Assembly: GCA_026388445.1 (NCBI GenBank)
Contig: JAPLJU010000247.1
Span: 1-34,359, forward strand
Length of the DNA stretch: 34,359 nucleotides
Reading direction: 5' to 3'
DNA from: Deltaproteobacteria bacterium
Lineage (GTDB): Bacteria > Desulfobacterota > Syntrophia > Syntrophales > UBA2192
Shown: one piece after another, positions 14,996 to 23,293 of the stretch
Layout: every line of letters begins with the position of its first letter
Numbering within the stretch: position 1 is the first letter of the stretch
The notes under the pieces: model-generated
The model's database searches: none
What the model was told of the DNA's origin: nothing
Seen by the model: the letters and a program-made list of their open reading frames with translations, nothing else
Made by a program: the position numbers and the translations under genes

Positions 14996-17689
14996 TTAGA
15001 AGACATACTTCAGACGGCGCGTCTCGAATGCCTCCTTGCCGCCTTCGAGAACTTCTTCGACAAGCTCTCGCACTGGCCGAGCGTCAATCGACCCCATGTG
15101 TTCGGTCGGCATCTCAGCCTTTCCCTCGCCAGCTTCACCTGCTGCCCTAAGACCGACAATCAGTTCTGCATCGCCAAGGACAGGGATGTTCGCATTGTGC
15201 GTAGCGAATAGGAACTGACGACGGCGTTTCTCCTCGCGCATCTTGGGTACTACCCCTTCTGTGATGAAGCGGTTATCGAGGTCGTCTTCCGGCTGATCTA
15301 CCACGAGGGGCGCCTCGCCCTCGAGTAGGAGCAGCAACAACACCGCTGTTGCCTTCTGCCCCGTGGAGAGATCCGCCAGGGCCTGCCAGGCAATCGGCTG
15401 ACCCTCCCCGGCTATATTGAGCTCAATGCGAGTTGTCGGAGGAAGGTCCAATTCCTCCATCGCCATAAATGTTCCAGATGAAGCTTGAGCAAGGCGTTCA
15501 GCCTGAGCCGGTGGAATCGCGAAGTTTTGCGCGAGGGCATCACGCCCCGCACGACAGGCGTCGGCAAACTCCTTGAGTGATAACGAATCTCGCTTTTTGA
15601 GTGCATCAACAGCTTCACCGAGACGCCCGCCAACTTGCTCCCGGAGGAGTTGGAACAGTGGTTCTCTGTTCCCCGCAGAGGTCACCTGAACTCGAACCCG
15701 GTCAGCGAGGGCCTTGTTCACCTTTTTCGCCGCCCGATCAAGCTGCCGATACGCTGCGGTCTTAAGATCTTCCCACTCGGCCAGGAAGTTACGGCGCTGG
15801 TCTTCGAGTTCCTTCAGGTCACGCTGAAGCGTCCCCTGCCTCTCCTTGAGCGGACGGAGCTCCTCAATCTGATGCCGGAGCCGTATAAACTCTTCGCCGT
15901 CGATCTTAGATTTCTGAAGTTCTCGGAGAATCTTTTCATAGGCGGCTTGAACACCCTTCTTCCGGTCATCCCATCGCTGGCGGACTATGGCAAGTCCCTT
16001 ATCAGCTTCCTCAAGAGCCTTAGCCATTTGATTAATAGCAACCCCAATATCCCGATCAAGCCGCTCGAGAACTGTATCCGCCTCTGTAAGGATCTCTTTT
16101 CCTGGCAACCCTTCCAGCGCCTTCACCGATAAAAACGCACGATCGATCGGTATGGCCCGGCGAAGCTGGTCTAGGATCTCGCGGAAGGGAGTAGCACGCT
16201 CTCCTGCCGTGCGTAGGATTCTCTCTTCACGGACTAAGAGACTCTGTTCCTTGAGTTTCTTCTCAAGGCCCGCTTCTTGAAAGCGCTTGAGAGTTTCCTC
16301 CAGGGCGGGGAGGGATGCCAAACGCTCATCAATCTGGCGTAACTCCTTCTTTACCTCAAGAATACGGACTCGGGATCGTTCTAGTTCTCGCGTAAGATCA
16401 ATCTTGCGCTGTGATAGGCTGGGATCGTGGTCCACGAAACGCTCTAGAAGGCGTGTAAGCTTCTCGGGGCTCTTCGTAAGTTCTGAGATTTCGTGCTGCC
16501 CGTACACCTGGGCCTGCGGAAAGATGTCCGCTGGAGTTAGGGTAATCACTTTCCCGGTGTTATCCCTCACCACCGGTGGATTGGGAACCGTTCTTTCAAT
16601 CAGATACTCGCGCTTTGCCGGCCTGTGAGAACGGACAAGAAGGGAAACCTTTGTGCCACTGCGAAGGACCTGCCGGATAATCCCCTCGTGGGCCTTGCGA
16701 GCCTCCTCACCGAGTGGCTCCAAACCCAACACATACCGCACGCTCTCGACCACTGTTGATTTGCCTGTGCCCCGCCCGCCGATGAGGACGTTCAGGTTTT
16801 CATTGAAGTGGATGGCGCCCCCATCGAGAAACCCACTTTGCCAGGCCATGGCAACAAACTCGGTATGATCCTCTGGTGCCGGGGCATTTGCAAGTCGGAT
16901 GCGGGAGACAGGATCGAGGAAGGCCTGACGTAGACCCTCGACGGTGACTTCGGACATTTTGATCCAACAGGTCGCCGATGGGTCCGATAGCTCCTCTGGT
17001 TGCGTAACGTCCTTCGCGTTCACGACAGCCATAGCAAGATTCGGGGCGGCAGTAGGAACCCGTTTGTACTCCGGGTTCTGATTGCGCAAAATGGGTCGTT
17101 TGTCGTCCGGCACATCATCAATAGCCCCTGGAATTTGAACGGCCAACAGATTCTTGTCTTTCCATGCATTTATCCTGGACTGACCGTGAAGAACGCTAAG
17201 AAGGCCTTTCTCTTGCGTGACGTGTGCTGCGATGGTCACACCTCCCTGTTCCCTCACGCAGGACAGAATCTCAGCGATTGATTTGTTCGAAAGTTTAGCG
17301 GAGGGGTCCACGTCACGAATACCGAACTCTCCAAGGTAGCGGCCCAATGTGTCTGTCAACGTGTCAGGCGGATAAATACACAAAATGTGCACACCTTCGG
17401 ATGAGGAAATTTCGAATCCAGGGAACACATAGATGTCATTTTTCTGCGCCTCATCGCGGATATGATCGATCGAGCCAGCATGGTTGTGGTCTGTGATAGC
17501 AATGACGCGAATGTCCAACTCGATGCACTTTGCGACAAGGCCGCTAAGGTAGTCACTTTCATTCATGCCATGGTTCCGTCCGCGGTAAGTTCTTGCGTAA
17601 TGAGAGGGATTTACCTGAAGAGCACACTTATAAAAACATGCGCCACCTGGCAGCATCAGCACTTTGGAAATTGGTTCAGGCCAGTTCAT
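14996..17689 (-). CDS. PHP domain - SMC-like AAA ATPase (TrlF-like)
   Basis: 897 residues. N-terminal PHP-type domain: ITDHNHAGS (Asp67, His68, His70), FPGFEISSSEGVHIL and AAHVTQEKG. The first PHP metal motif, usually DLHxHT, is replaced by ALQVNPSHY (23-31). Then comes an ABC/SMC-type ATPase: Walker A GGRGTGKST (304-312), a long coiled middle with charged heptads (about 410-700), signature LSTGQKA (774), Walker B LVVDQPEDDLDN (about 795) and the ATHNAN switch (about 829). The layout matches proteins I recall under the name TrlF, often beside type I restriction genes. ATG at 17689 has a strong AAGGAGGT site and overlaps the preceding 28-codon ORF by 4 nt. Probable role: ATP-driven nuclease or sensor of the island system (inference). 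Confidence 0.85.
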   Translation of the reverse strand: MNWPEPISKVLMLPGGACFYKCALQVNPSHYARTYRGRNHGMNESDYLSGLVAKCIELDIRVIAITDHNHAGSIDHIRDEAQKNDIYVFPGFEISSSEGVHILCIYPPDTLTDTLGRYLGEFGIRDVDPSAKLSNKSIAEILSCVREQGGVTIAAHVTQEKGLLSVLHGQSRINAWKDKNLLAVQIPGAIDDVPDDKRPILRNQNPEYKRVPTAAPNLAMAVVNAKDVTQPEELSDPSATCWIKMSEVTVEGLRQAFLDPVSRIRLANAPAPEDHTEFVAMAWQSGFLDGGAIHFNENLNVLIGGRGTGKSTVVESVRYVLGLEPLGEEARKAHEGIIRQVLRSGTKVSLLVRSHRPAKREYLIERTVPNPPVVRDNTGKVITLTPADIFPQAQVYGQHEISELTKSPEKLTRLLERFVDHDPSLSQRKIDLTRELERSRVRILEVKKELRQIDERLASLPALEETLKRFQEAGLEKKLKEQSLLVREERILRTAGERATPFREILDQLRRAIPIDRAFLSVKALEGLPGKEILTEADTVLERLDRDIGVAINQMAKALEEADKGLAIVRQRWDDRKKGVQAAYEKILRELQKSKIDGEEFIRLRHQIEELRPLKERQGTLQRDLKELEDQRRNFLAEWEDLKTAAYRQLDRAAKKVNKALADRVRVQVTSAGNREPLFQLLREQVGGRLGEAVDALKKRDSLSLKEFADACRAGRDALAQNFAIPPAQAERLAQASSGTFMAMEELDLPPTTRIELNIAGEGQPIAWQALADLSTGQKATAVLLLLLLEGEAPLVVDQPEDDLDNRFITEGVVPKMREEKRRRQFLFATHNANIPVLGDAELIVGLRAAGEAGEGKAEMPTEHMGSIDARPVRELVEEVLEGGKEAFETRRLKYVF

Positions 17690-17772
17690 AACCGACCTCC
17701 TTCCTGAAACATTGCTCCAACCTGGGTGTGGTGGAACTCGATCTTCACAGTGGGCAAGTACAAATCATTCAT
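17686..17772 (-). CDS. 28-residue small ORF upstream of the PHP-ATPase
   Basis: ATG at 17772 with AGAGGTG seven nt upstream opens a 28-codon frame (MNDLYLPTVKIEFHHTQVGA, then MFQEGGRL) whose TGA overlaps the ATG of the next gene (ATGA). It fills almost the whole 103-bp gap after hsdS, and its last codons contain the ribosome site of the ATPase. It may be a small accessory protein or a translational coupler. It matches no family I know. Confidence 0.5.
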   Translation of the reverse strand: MNDLYLPTVKIEFHHTQVGAMFQEGGRL

Positions 17773-17791
17773 TAGAATACACCTCTAAAAA

Positions 17792-19279
17792 CTAAATCGT
17801 TTCAAGAAGATCTTTATCTTCCTCTCCCGGTTCGATGATACCTTCGACAGCCAGAGAGATCTGCTTGGCTTTGTTCCTGAGAGCCACCCGACCCAGCACG
17901 GTCTCCTGCGTTTCCCTGGTTATCCGCTCTCGGAGATCTTTGTCTTTTGGAATGGGCAATATGACTTCGAAAATGCGCTTGCCCAGAGTATCAATCACAT
18001 CGCGAGTGAATTGCTTGGCACGCATCTGCCGCTTGACAATGGGACAGTTCAACAGAGATAACAAAAGATAGGGATCAAGCTGGTCTTTCTTCTTCACCCG
18101 TATTTTGTAGAGTCCACCACAATACAGAATGCGGGTATCATGCTCAGTCAGAATGCACGATGTTCCGACCAAGTAGGTGCCGTCGCGTACGACAAACAAG
18201 TCCTCGGCGCGCACGTCCAACTTGTCTTTAAACTCATCGTAGAGGTCTTCGCTGACGCTCTGCTTTGGATCAGCTTTGAGTTCCCAGTTGGAGAGGTCGG
18301 AGGTACGGATGAACGGCACTGGACCCGTCCCGTAGGCCATCTTGCCGACCTCGATGCCTGTATCAAATGCAAGCACGCCTTTCTTGACGAGGTCACTGAT
18401 CGAAATGAGATCATGGGTGGTAGCCAAGCCACGAAGTCCCTCATCCGCTACTGGATCGTAATACCGAGGAATGAAGATATTATATCGGACCTTGCCATAC
18501 CGGATGACAAAACCGGGGTTCCCGCTCAGCTCGAATTGGTCGTTATCTATGTCTGGGAGCTCTGCCGAAACGTTTTGTATGAGTCCCTGCGACCAGAGAG
18601 GTATCCGCCGTAACCGCTCTCGTAGAGCCACGCGATCGTGAACGACAGCCAAGACCGACCTTTCTATTTTTGAGCGAATTTCGGAATGTCTTGGAAGTGG
18701 CAGAATAAGTTCATGGTAACGGTTTCCGATCGTGTCAATAATATCTGCCGTGAACTGCTTGGCTCGAATCTGCCTACGTACTATCGGGGCACTTAGAAGT
18801 GCCAGGAGTAACGGGCTAGAGACCGGCGCATCGGCCGCGACTCTGAATTTCAGAATATGAGACTGATACAAGATTTTGGAGTCGGCCTCGGTTACGAGAC
18901 AGGTTGCACCTATGAGGTAGGTGCCGTCACGAACGAAGAGCAGGTCTCCACGCTGCACATCTTGCTTTGAAGCGTACTGCTCATATATGGTCTCGCTTAC
19001 ACCCTGTTTAGGATCAGCTTTGATCTCCCAATTCGAAATGTCGGACGTTCGAATGAACGGGATTGGCCCCGTGCCATAGGCCATTTTGCCTATTTCGTCA
19101 CCGGTGGCAGTCTGGATATGACCCCGGTGAATGAGTTCTCCGAGAAGTACTGGCTCATGGGTATGTCTGAGGTTGTCAAGATGGGTCTTAATCTCTGGGT
19201 TGTAGTATTTGGGGATAAGAACAGACCCACGAACCGCTGAGCTTTTTAAGAGAAACCCAAGGTGATTGTACACTGTCAT
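17792..19279 (-). CDS. hsdS: type I restriction-modification specificity subunit (HsdS-like)
   Basis: 495-residue DNA-recognition subunit built of two similar halves, about residues 20-225 and 267-475. Each holds a target-recognition domain with the shared core AYGTGP(I/V)PFIRTSD(I/L)SNWE and KADPKQ, the RDGTYL(I/V)G stretch and the RAKQFT..(I/V)IDT(I/L)G segment, followed by a conserved helical region. The similarity of the halves is far higher than usual between the two TRDs of one HsdS. ATG overlaps the end of the methylase gene by 4 nt. With the methylase it should define a two-part methylation site. Confidence 0.88.
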   Translation of the reverse strand: MTVYNHLGFLLKSSAVRGSVLIPKYYNPEIKTHLDNLRHTHEPVLLGELIHRGHIQTATGDEIGKMAYGTGPIPFIRTSDISNWEIKADPKQGVSETIYEQYASKQDVQRGDLLFVRDGTYLIGATCLVTEADSKILYQSHILKFRVAADAPVSSPLLLALLSAPIVRRQIRAKQFTADIIDTIGNRYHELILPLPRHSEIRSKIERSVLAVVHDRVALRERLRRIPLWSQGLIQNVSAELPDIDNDQFELSGNPGFVIRYGKVRYNIFIPRYYDPVADEGLRGLATTHDLISISDLVKKGVLAFDTGIEVGKMAYGTGPVPFIRTSDLSNWELKADPKQSVSEDLYDEFKDKLDVRAEDLFVVRDGTYLVGTSCILTEHDTRILYCGGLYKIRVKKKDQLDPYLLLSLLNCPIVKRQMRAKQFTRDVIDTLGKRIFEVILPIPKDKDLRERITRETQETVLGRVALRNKAKQISLAVEGIIEPGEEDKDLLETI

Positions 19280-21123
19280 TTGCCACCCTTAACAATTTCC
19301 TTAAACCGCTCGGCAACCTTTGGTACATCATCGAGAAGGACTTCAACCCCCGAAGAATCCTTTCGAATTGTGGGGTTGCCGCGAGAATCGTGACCGCACC
19401 ACTTAACATCTGCCATAAAGATCACGTAGGCCTCACCTTCCTTCGGGACTGTCTTCTCAATAAAGACCACGCAAACTTTGGCATGGGTGCCGCCCTTACC
19501 ACTGGTCTTAAATAAAGCTTCAGGCATCGAGACAATGCCAAGAATTTTGGTCCGCTCGCGGAGAAACGTCACGACATATTCGTACGTGGGCATTCCAAAC
19601 ACAGCCTCGGGCAAGACAATCCCGAGACGTCCGCCAGGCTCAAGAAATTGCAGGCAACGTTCTAGGAAGAGGATTTGAGGCGGCTGGTCCTCGTGGAGCG
19701 TGTTTGTCTTTTCAACCTTGCCAGTCTTCTTGTCCTTTTTCCATTTGTATCCCAGTTCGTACTGCGCCAGCACGCGCTCCCCCTTGATCGGAATTTTCGT
19801 TCCGAAGGGAGGATTGGTTAGCACTACATTGAAAGAACCGATCTCGATGGTGTCTCGTGTAGCATGGTGCCAGTCCTTAGGAGGAAGCAGGCTATTCTCA
19901 CAGAAGACCCCGCCACGACCGTCACCGATGATCGCCATGTAGGCTTTGGTAACCTTTGCCAGAAAAGAGTCTTTGTCAATGCCTCGAAAACACTTACTCG
20001 CAATATCGCGCTTCTTCCGATCGAGCTGCACAGCGCTCCAAGCCTTCGCCTTGGACTGGACCTCCATTTTCTTCCAGACGTGCTCCAGTGCCATGATCAG
20101 GAAGCCACCGGAACCGCACGCGGGGTCAAGGATCATACCTCCCGGCTCTGGGTCTAAGATATCGATCATCATCTTGACGACGTTTCGGGGAGTAAAGAAC
20201 TGGCCCTCCCCACCGCGAAGGGCGGGGCCGATAAAGACCTCAAACGCATCACCGACCGCGTCCCGGGGCGCTTCCGTAATGCAATAGTTCTCTAGCTCGC
20301 CAACAACGTATACGAGGCTCTCGGCGTCTATCGTGATGGCGTCGGTCTTATCGAAGACATCGTTGAAATCCCCCTTTACCTTGTCATCAAAGAGGGCCAG
20401 TATCCGCTTCCTGACCTCACGTGGTGGCTCGTCAATCCCGGAACGGAAAGTGACGACATCATCGGCTCCGGTATTGATCTCGTCATAAATCTTACAGAAG
20501 AGGAGATTGATAATCTGTTGGGCCAAGGCCTCGTCGCGCGTGATGCCCGTGACGTTGCCGGCGAGGTGGTTACGAAGATCACGGAAGACGGCCTTTAGGT
20601 CTGAAGGAACTTTAAGGTCTTTCCTCTTGAAAAGGCCGATGTCCTCGATACGCTGGCCGTGGCGTGGTATGCTGGGAAGATCTTGGTAGGTGCGCCGCCC
20701 ATCCTTGTGGTAGACCTTTCTTAGATATGCGTGCTCAAGACCGTTGAACCAGACCCCAATCTCTGCTGCTGACATGTCCAGGTAGAGTTTGAGCTGCGCA
20801 AGGCCATCCTTGCGGTTTTTCTTTTTGCACTCAACAACCATGAACAGATCATCTTCGACCCGGCGGCTGTTTTTGAAAACGGCAATATCCACGGGGTAAG
20901 ATTTTTCCTCGTCCGATGGGCGCTTGCGGACACGGTATTGGGGCCGAGTCTGAATATGCGATTTCGGGTAGTCATAATCTTCAATCAGGCGTCGTGAAAA
21001 AATCTGGACAGCGTCGAGCTCTTCGGGGCTAGCCTTTACCCAGTGACCGGAGACAAAGTCCCGGATCTGCCCTTCTCGCTTTTCGGTCTCTTCCGCCTTC
21101 TCGAATTTCTTGACCATGGTCAC
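19276..21123 (-). CDS. hsdM: DNA N6-adenine methylase with N-terminal HsdR-type nuclease domain
   Basis: 615 residues. Residues about 40-130 carry a PD-(D/E)XK nuclease signature of HsdR N-terminal type: YPVDIAVF (Asp79), VVECKKK (Glu98, Lys100) and then QLKLY (Gln110 to Tyr114), the QxxxY motif known from type I R subunits. Residues about 170-600 are an HsdM-type N6-methyltransferase: helical N-terminal part, GQFFTPRNVV, SAM motif LDPACGSGGF (332-341), catalytic VVLTNPPFG (433-441) and LPEAVFGMP. No helicase motor is present. The start is GTG at 21123, with GAGG eight nt upstream, overlapping the radC stop; ATG 21117 is the alternative. It may cleave and methylate within one chain, as in type IIG-like enzymes (inference). 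Confidence 0.88.
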   Translation of the reverse strand: MTMVKKFEKAEETEKREGQIRDFVSGHWVKASPEELDAVQIFSRRLIEDYDYPKSHIQTRPQYRVRKRPSDEEKSYPVDIAVFKNSRRVEDDLFMVVECKKKNRKDGLAQLKLYLDMSAAEIGVWFNGLEHAYLRKVYHKDGRRTYQDLPSIPRHGQRIEDIGLFKRKDLKVPSDLKAVFRDLRNHLAGNVTGITRDEALAQQIINLLFCKIYDEINTGADDVVTFRSGIDEPPREVRKRILALFDDKVKGDFNDVFDKTDAITIDAESLVYVVGELENYCITEAPRDAVGDAFEVFIGPALRGGEGQFFTPRNVVKMMIDILDPEPGGMILDPACGSGGFLIMALEHVWKKMEVQSKAKAWSAVQLDRKKRDIASKCFRGIDKDSFLAKVTKAYMAIIGDGRGGVFCENSLLPPKDWHHATRDTIEIGSFNVVLTNPPFGTKIPIKGERVLAQYELGYKWKKDKKTGKVEKTNTLHEDQPPQILFLERCLQFLEPGGRLGIVLPEAVFGMPTYEYVVTFLRERTKILGIVSMPEALFKTSGKGGTHAKVCVVFIEKTVPKEGEAYVIFMADVKWCGHDSRGNPTIRKDSSGVEVLLDDVPKVAERFKEIVKGGK

Positions 21124-21872
21124 GAAGTGTCCCTCGAATCAAAGTCCTTATCGTATTGTTCGATTATCCCGGTGTCAGCGAAGCTGAACTTCTCATTATC
21201 TCCAATAATGATGTGGTCATGAACCTTCATGCCCATGAGCCGGCATGCAAAAACAAGATCCCGCGTAATCTTTTTGTCATCCTCGCTGGGCTGTGCGGCT
21301 CCGGATGGATGATTGTGAACAAACACGAGCGCAGCGGCGGAATGTCGAAGGGCAACCTTGACCACCTCTCGCGGATAAATTCGAGCGGTCGTCAGCGTTC
21401 CCTTTGCGATTTCCTCGATTCTCAAGACATGGTTTTGCCCATTCAGGAGAAGGACCTTGAAGGCCTCTTGGTCCAAGTCGCGCATTTCTTGATAGAGAAG
21501 CTTAAGAATATCGCCCGAAGACTCCACATAGGGACGATTCTGAAACCCTTCAGCAAGGTAACGTTTGCTCAACTCGATCACTGCCTTAAATTGAGCGATC
21601 TTGGCCCGACCTACACCGAGCACACTTTCCAATTCCTCTAGGGGTGCTACGTAGAGTTCTCGTAAAGAGCCAAATCGAGAAAGAAGCTCCTGAGCCAAGC
21701 CAATGGCAGTCTTACCCTTTACACCTACTCGAAGAAAGATAGCGAGAAGTTCAGCGTTCGAAAGGGATTCCGGTCCCTTAAGAAGTAATTTCTCCCGTGG
21801 GCGTTCTTCAACAGGCCAGTTTGCTATGGCTTGAGGATATTTCTTTCTCCTTATGTTTTCAGATAGGCTCAT
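21120..21872 (-). CDS. radC: RadC-family JAMM/MPN protein
   Basis: 250 residues. Helix-hairpin-helix region (LLAIFLRVGVKGKTAIGLAQ, then LESVLGVGRAKIAQFKAV) followed by a JAB/MPN domain with the metal motif VHNHPSGAAQPSEDD and the upstream LNGQNHVL segment. The biochemical role of RadC is unsettled; copies on mobile islands are common. ATG at 21872 overlaps the HTH gene stop (ATGA). A longer reading from 21911 would lie within the HTH gene. The 3' end overlaps the methylase start, so the gene is an integral operon member. Confidence 0.93.
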   Translation of the reverse strand: MSLSENIRRKKYPQAIANWPVEERPREKLLLKGPESLSNAELLAIFLRVGVKGKTAIGLAQELLSRFGSLRELYVAPLEELESVLGVGRAKIAQFKAVIELSKRYLAEGFQNRPYVESSGDILKLLYQEMRDLDQEAFKVLLLNGQNHVLRIEEIAKGTLTTARIYPREVVKVALRHSAAALVFVHNHPSGAAQPSEDDKKITRDLVFACRLMGMKVHDHIIIGDNEKFSFADTGIIEQYDKDFDSRDTS

Positions 21873-22060
21873 CTTTTCGCTTGCTTCCGTGGTCGTTGGG
21901 CCTTTGCCCATTCTTCAACCTCTTCCCTGTTAAACCGCCATTGGTTGCCGATCTTCGACACAGGGATTTTCCCTTGTTGCGCCCACTTGTAGATAAGGTC
22001 CTTGCTGATCTGAAGGTATGCAGCAACCTCTTTTACCTTCATCCACCTGTTTTCCAACAC
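21869..22060 (-). CDS. excisionase/MerR-type helix-turn-helix protein
   Basis: 63 residues, nearly all one winged HTH of the 'excisionase family' type: MKVKEVAAYLQISKDLIYKW, then a wing (GKIPVSKIGNQWRF) and NREEVEEW. GTG at 22060 has GGGAGG about five nt upstream. As first gene of the island operon it may autoregulate the promoter at 22104-22132, or it may be a remnant of an excision module; no recombinase is present in the window. Confidence 0.85.
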   Translation of the reverse strand: MLENRWMKVKEVAAYLQISKDLIYKWAQQGKIPVSKIGNQWRFNREEVEEWAKAQRPRKQAKR

Positions 22061-22103
22061 CAGTCCTCCCAGATTTCCAGGGATTCAGAAGAATTCAAGT
22101 GAG

Positions 22104-22132
22104 ATCATAATGAATCCTGCATAAGATGTCAA
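22104..22132 (-). promoter_or_regulatory. sigma-70-type promoter of the island operon
   Basis: On the minus strand TTGACA (22132-22127), a 17-bp spacer and TATGAT (22109-22104) form a near-consensus promoter about 45 nt before the HTH start codon. It probably drives all genes from the HTH to the AlbA_2 protein. Confidence 0.75.
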
Positions 22133-22195
22133 ATGTTTTGTCATCGAAGGGGGCGATAGGAGAGGTCCATTGATTTTATTTCAGGGGGAGGGGGA

Positions 22196-22215
22196 GTCCC
22201 CCAAGCCTGGGGGAC
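22196..22215. other. 7-bp perfect hairpin at right island edge
   Basis: GTCCCCC and GGGGGAC pair around a six-base loop close to where the deoxyhypusine-synthase remnant begins. No T run follows on either strand, so it is not a standard terminator. Confidence 0.4.
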
Positions 22216-22233
22216 GGAAGCTGTGCTGGCGGA

Positions 22234-22536
22234 GTGAACGGCGGAGGCGTGCCCAAGAACTTCGCCCAGGACACCGTCATCTGCGCGGAGATCCTCGGAA
22301 TCGATGCTCCCATGCACAAATACGCCATCCAGATCACGGTGGCCGATGTCAGGGACGGGGCCTGCTCGAGTTCGACCTTGAAAGAGGCCTCCTCCTGGGG
22401 CAAGGTGGACAGCATTTACGAGCAGATGCTCTTTGCCGAGGCCACCTCGGTGTTGCCGCTCCTCGCAAGCCATGCCTGTCACGGCGGGCGCTGGAAGAAG
22501 AGGAAGAAATGGAGATTCGCAAAGCTTTTCGATTGA
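22234..22536 (+). pseudogene. C-terminal part of a deoxyhypusine-synthase-like gene
   Basis: The last 100 or so codons of a bacterial deoxyhypusine-synthase-like protein (NAD-dependent aminobutyl transfer from spermidine; the bacterial substrates vary). GGGVPKNFAQD (NAD-binding) and MHKYAIQITVADVRDGACSS precede TLKEASSWGKVDSIYEQ, which contains the family's catalytic Lys. The N-terminal two thirds are missing: upstream of 22234 the sequence loses family similarity at the island edge. It is followed by a terminator at 22568-22603. Copy 1 keeps only the last 14 codons at 12583-12627. Confidence 0.75.
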
Positions 22537-22567
22537 TCCGGAGGACCGGGGAGATTTAATAAATGAT

Positions 22568-22603
22568 GGGGACAGGTTATTTATCAGCCTGTCTCCTTTT
22601 TTT
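22568..22603 (+). terminator. rho-independent terminator after the deoxyhypusine-synthase remnant
   Basis: GGGGACAGG pairs with CCTGTCTCC (one G-T pair) and is followed by eight T. It is missing from repeat copy 1. Confidence 0.85.
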
Positions 22604-22824
22604 AACTGATATCTTTGTCGATTTGGAATCACAGGGACCGTCCTGTAAATCGGGCCTGATGATCACGCCTTCTCTGCGATATTCCTTTCGTAATACCCCG
22701 GTCATAACAAAATACGAATGAAAATACGACGATCTACCGATTGATTTTCCCACTTACATGTGCGAAATGAAACGCAAGAAACATATGCAGTTTATAAAAT
22801 ACGTATTACTAAATAATGAATTAA

Positions 22825-23214
22825 ATGAATATGTTAATCGATAAAAAAGGCTTCACCCTGATCGAGATTATGGCTGTTCTGGCGATTTTAGGCATCATTG
22901 CGGCCATAGCCCTGCCAAGATACTTCGATCTTATCGAGGATTCAAGACTTAAAGCGGTCCAGTCGGCGCTCGCAGAGGGGCGCGCCCGTGTGACTTCATG
23001 GGGAAGCCTGCAATACCTGCATAACGGCATCTGGCCTACCGTCGATGAATACTTGGCAGCCGCCGATACCATCGGAAAGGACGGAGGGGATTTTCATTTT
23101 TCTTACAAGAGAGTTGATGAAAAAACCCTTAAAATAAAGGCCGATGGGAGGGAAGGAACGATCCTCTACGACGTCGATGAGTCCGTTCACGTTGCCATCC
23201 CCGGAAGCAGTTAA
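22825..23214 (+). CDS. type IV pilin-like protein (copy 2)
   Basis: 129-residue prepilin-like protein with leader MNMLIDKKG and FTLIEIMAVLAILGIIAA (cleavage after Gly, Glu+5). The rest matches copy 1 with conservative changes (for example EAVDTIGRDGGDFRF against AAADTIGKDGGDFHF). In-frame stops just upstream fix the start at or after 22825; ATG 22831 is the alternative. It precedes tRNA-Ala and pilT, so it may belong to a pilus or pseudopilus used with PilT, but no pilin-assembly genes are adjacent. Confidence 0.82.
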   Translation: MNMLIDKKGFTLIEIMAVLAILGIIAAIALPRYFDLIEDSRLKAVQSALAEGRARVTSWGSLQYLHNGIWPTVDEYLAAADTIGKDGGDFHFSYKRVDEKTLKIKADGREGTILYDVDESVHVAIPGSS

Positions 23215-23293
23215 GGGGAGAGAAGAAACTCCCGGATGAGAGCGAAAAGAAGAAGGCTCTTTACATCATAAAAGAACTCCGTGTCTCGATCGA
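23196..23293 (+). other. 98-nt block identical to 13168-13265
   Basis: Second copy of the fully conserved segment spanning the pilin stop codon, with the same two small hairpins. Confidence 0.6.

Noticed and set aside
21872..21911. Longer RadC N-terminus
   Set aside because: The extra 13 residues lie inside the HTH gene, while an ATGA overlap start at 21872 fits the operon's coupling pattern.
13436..22233. Integrase, transposase or phage structural genes inside the island
   Set aside because: None was found; the excisionase-type HTH alone does not show a mobile element with its own recombinase.
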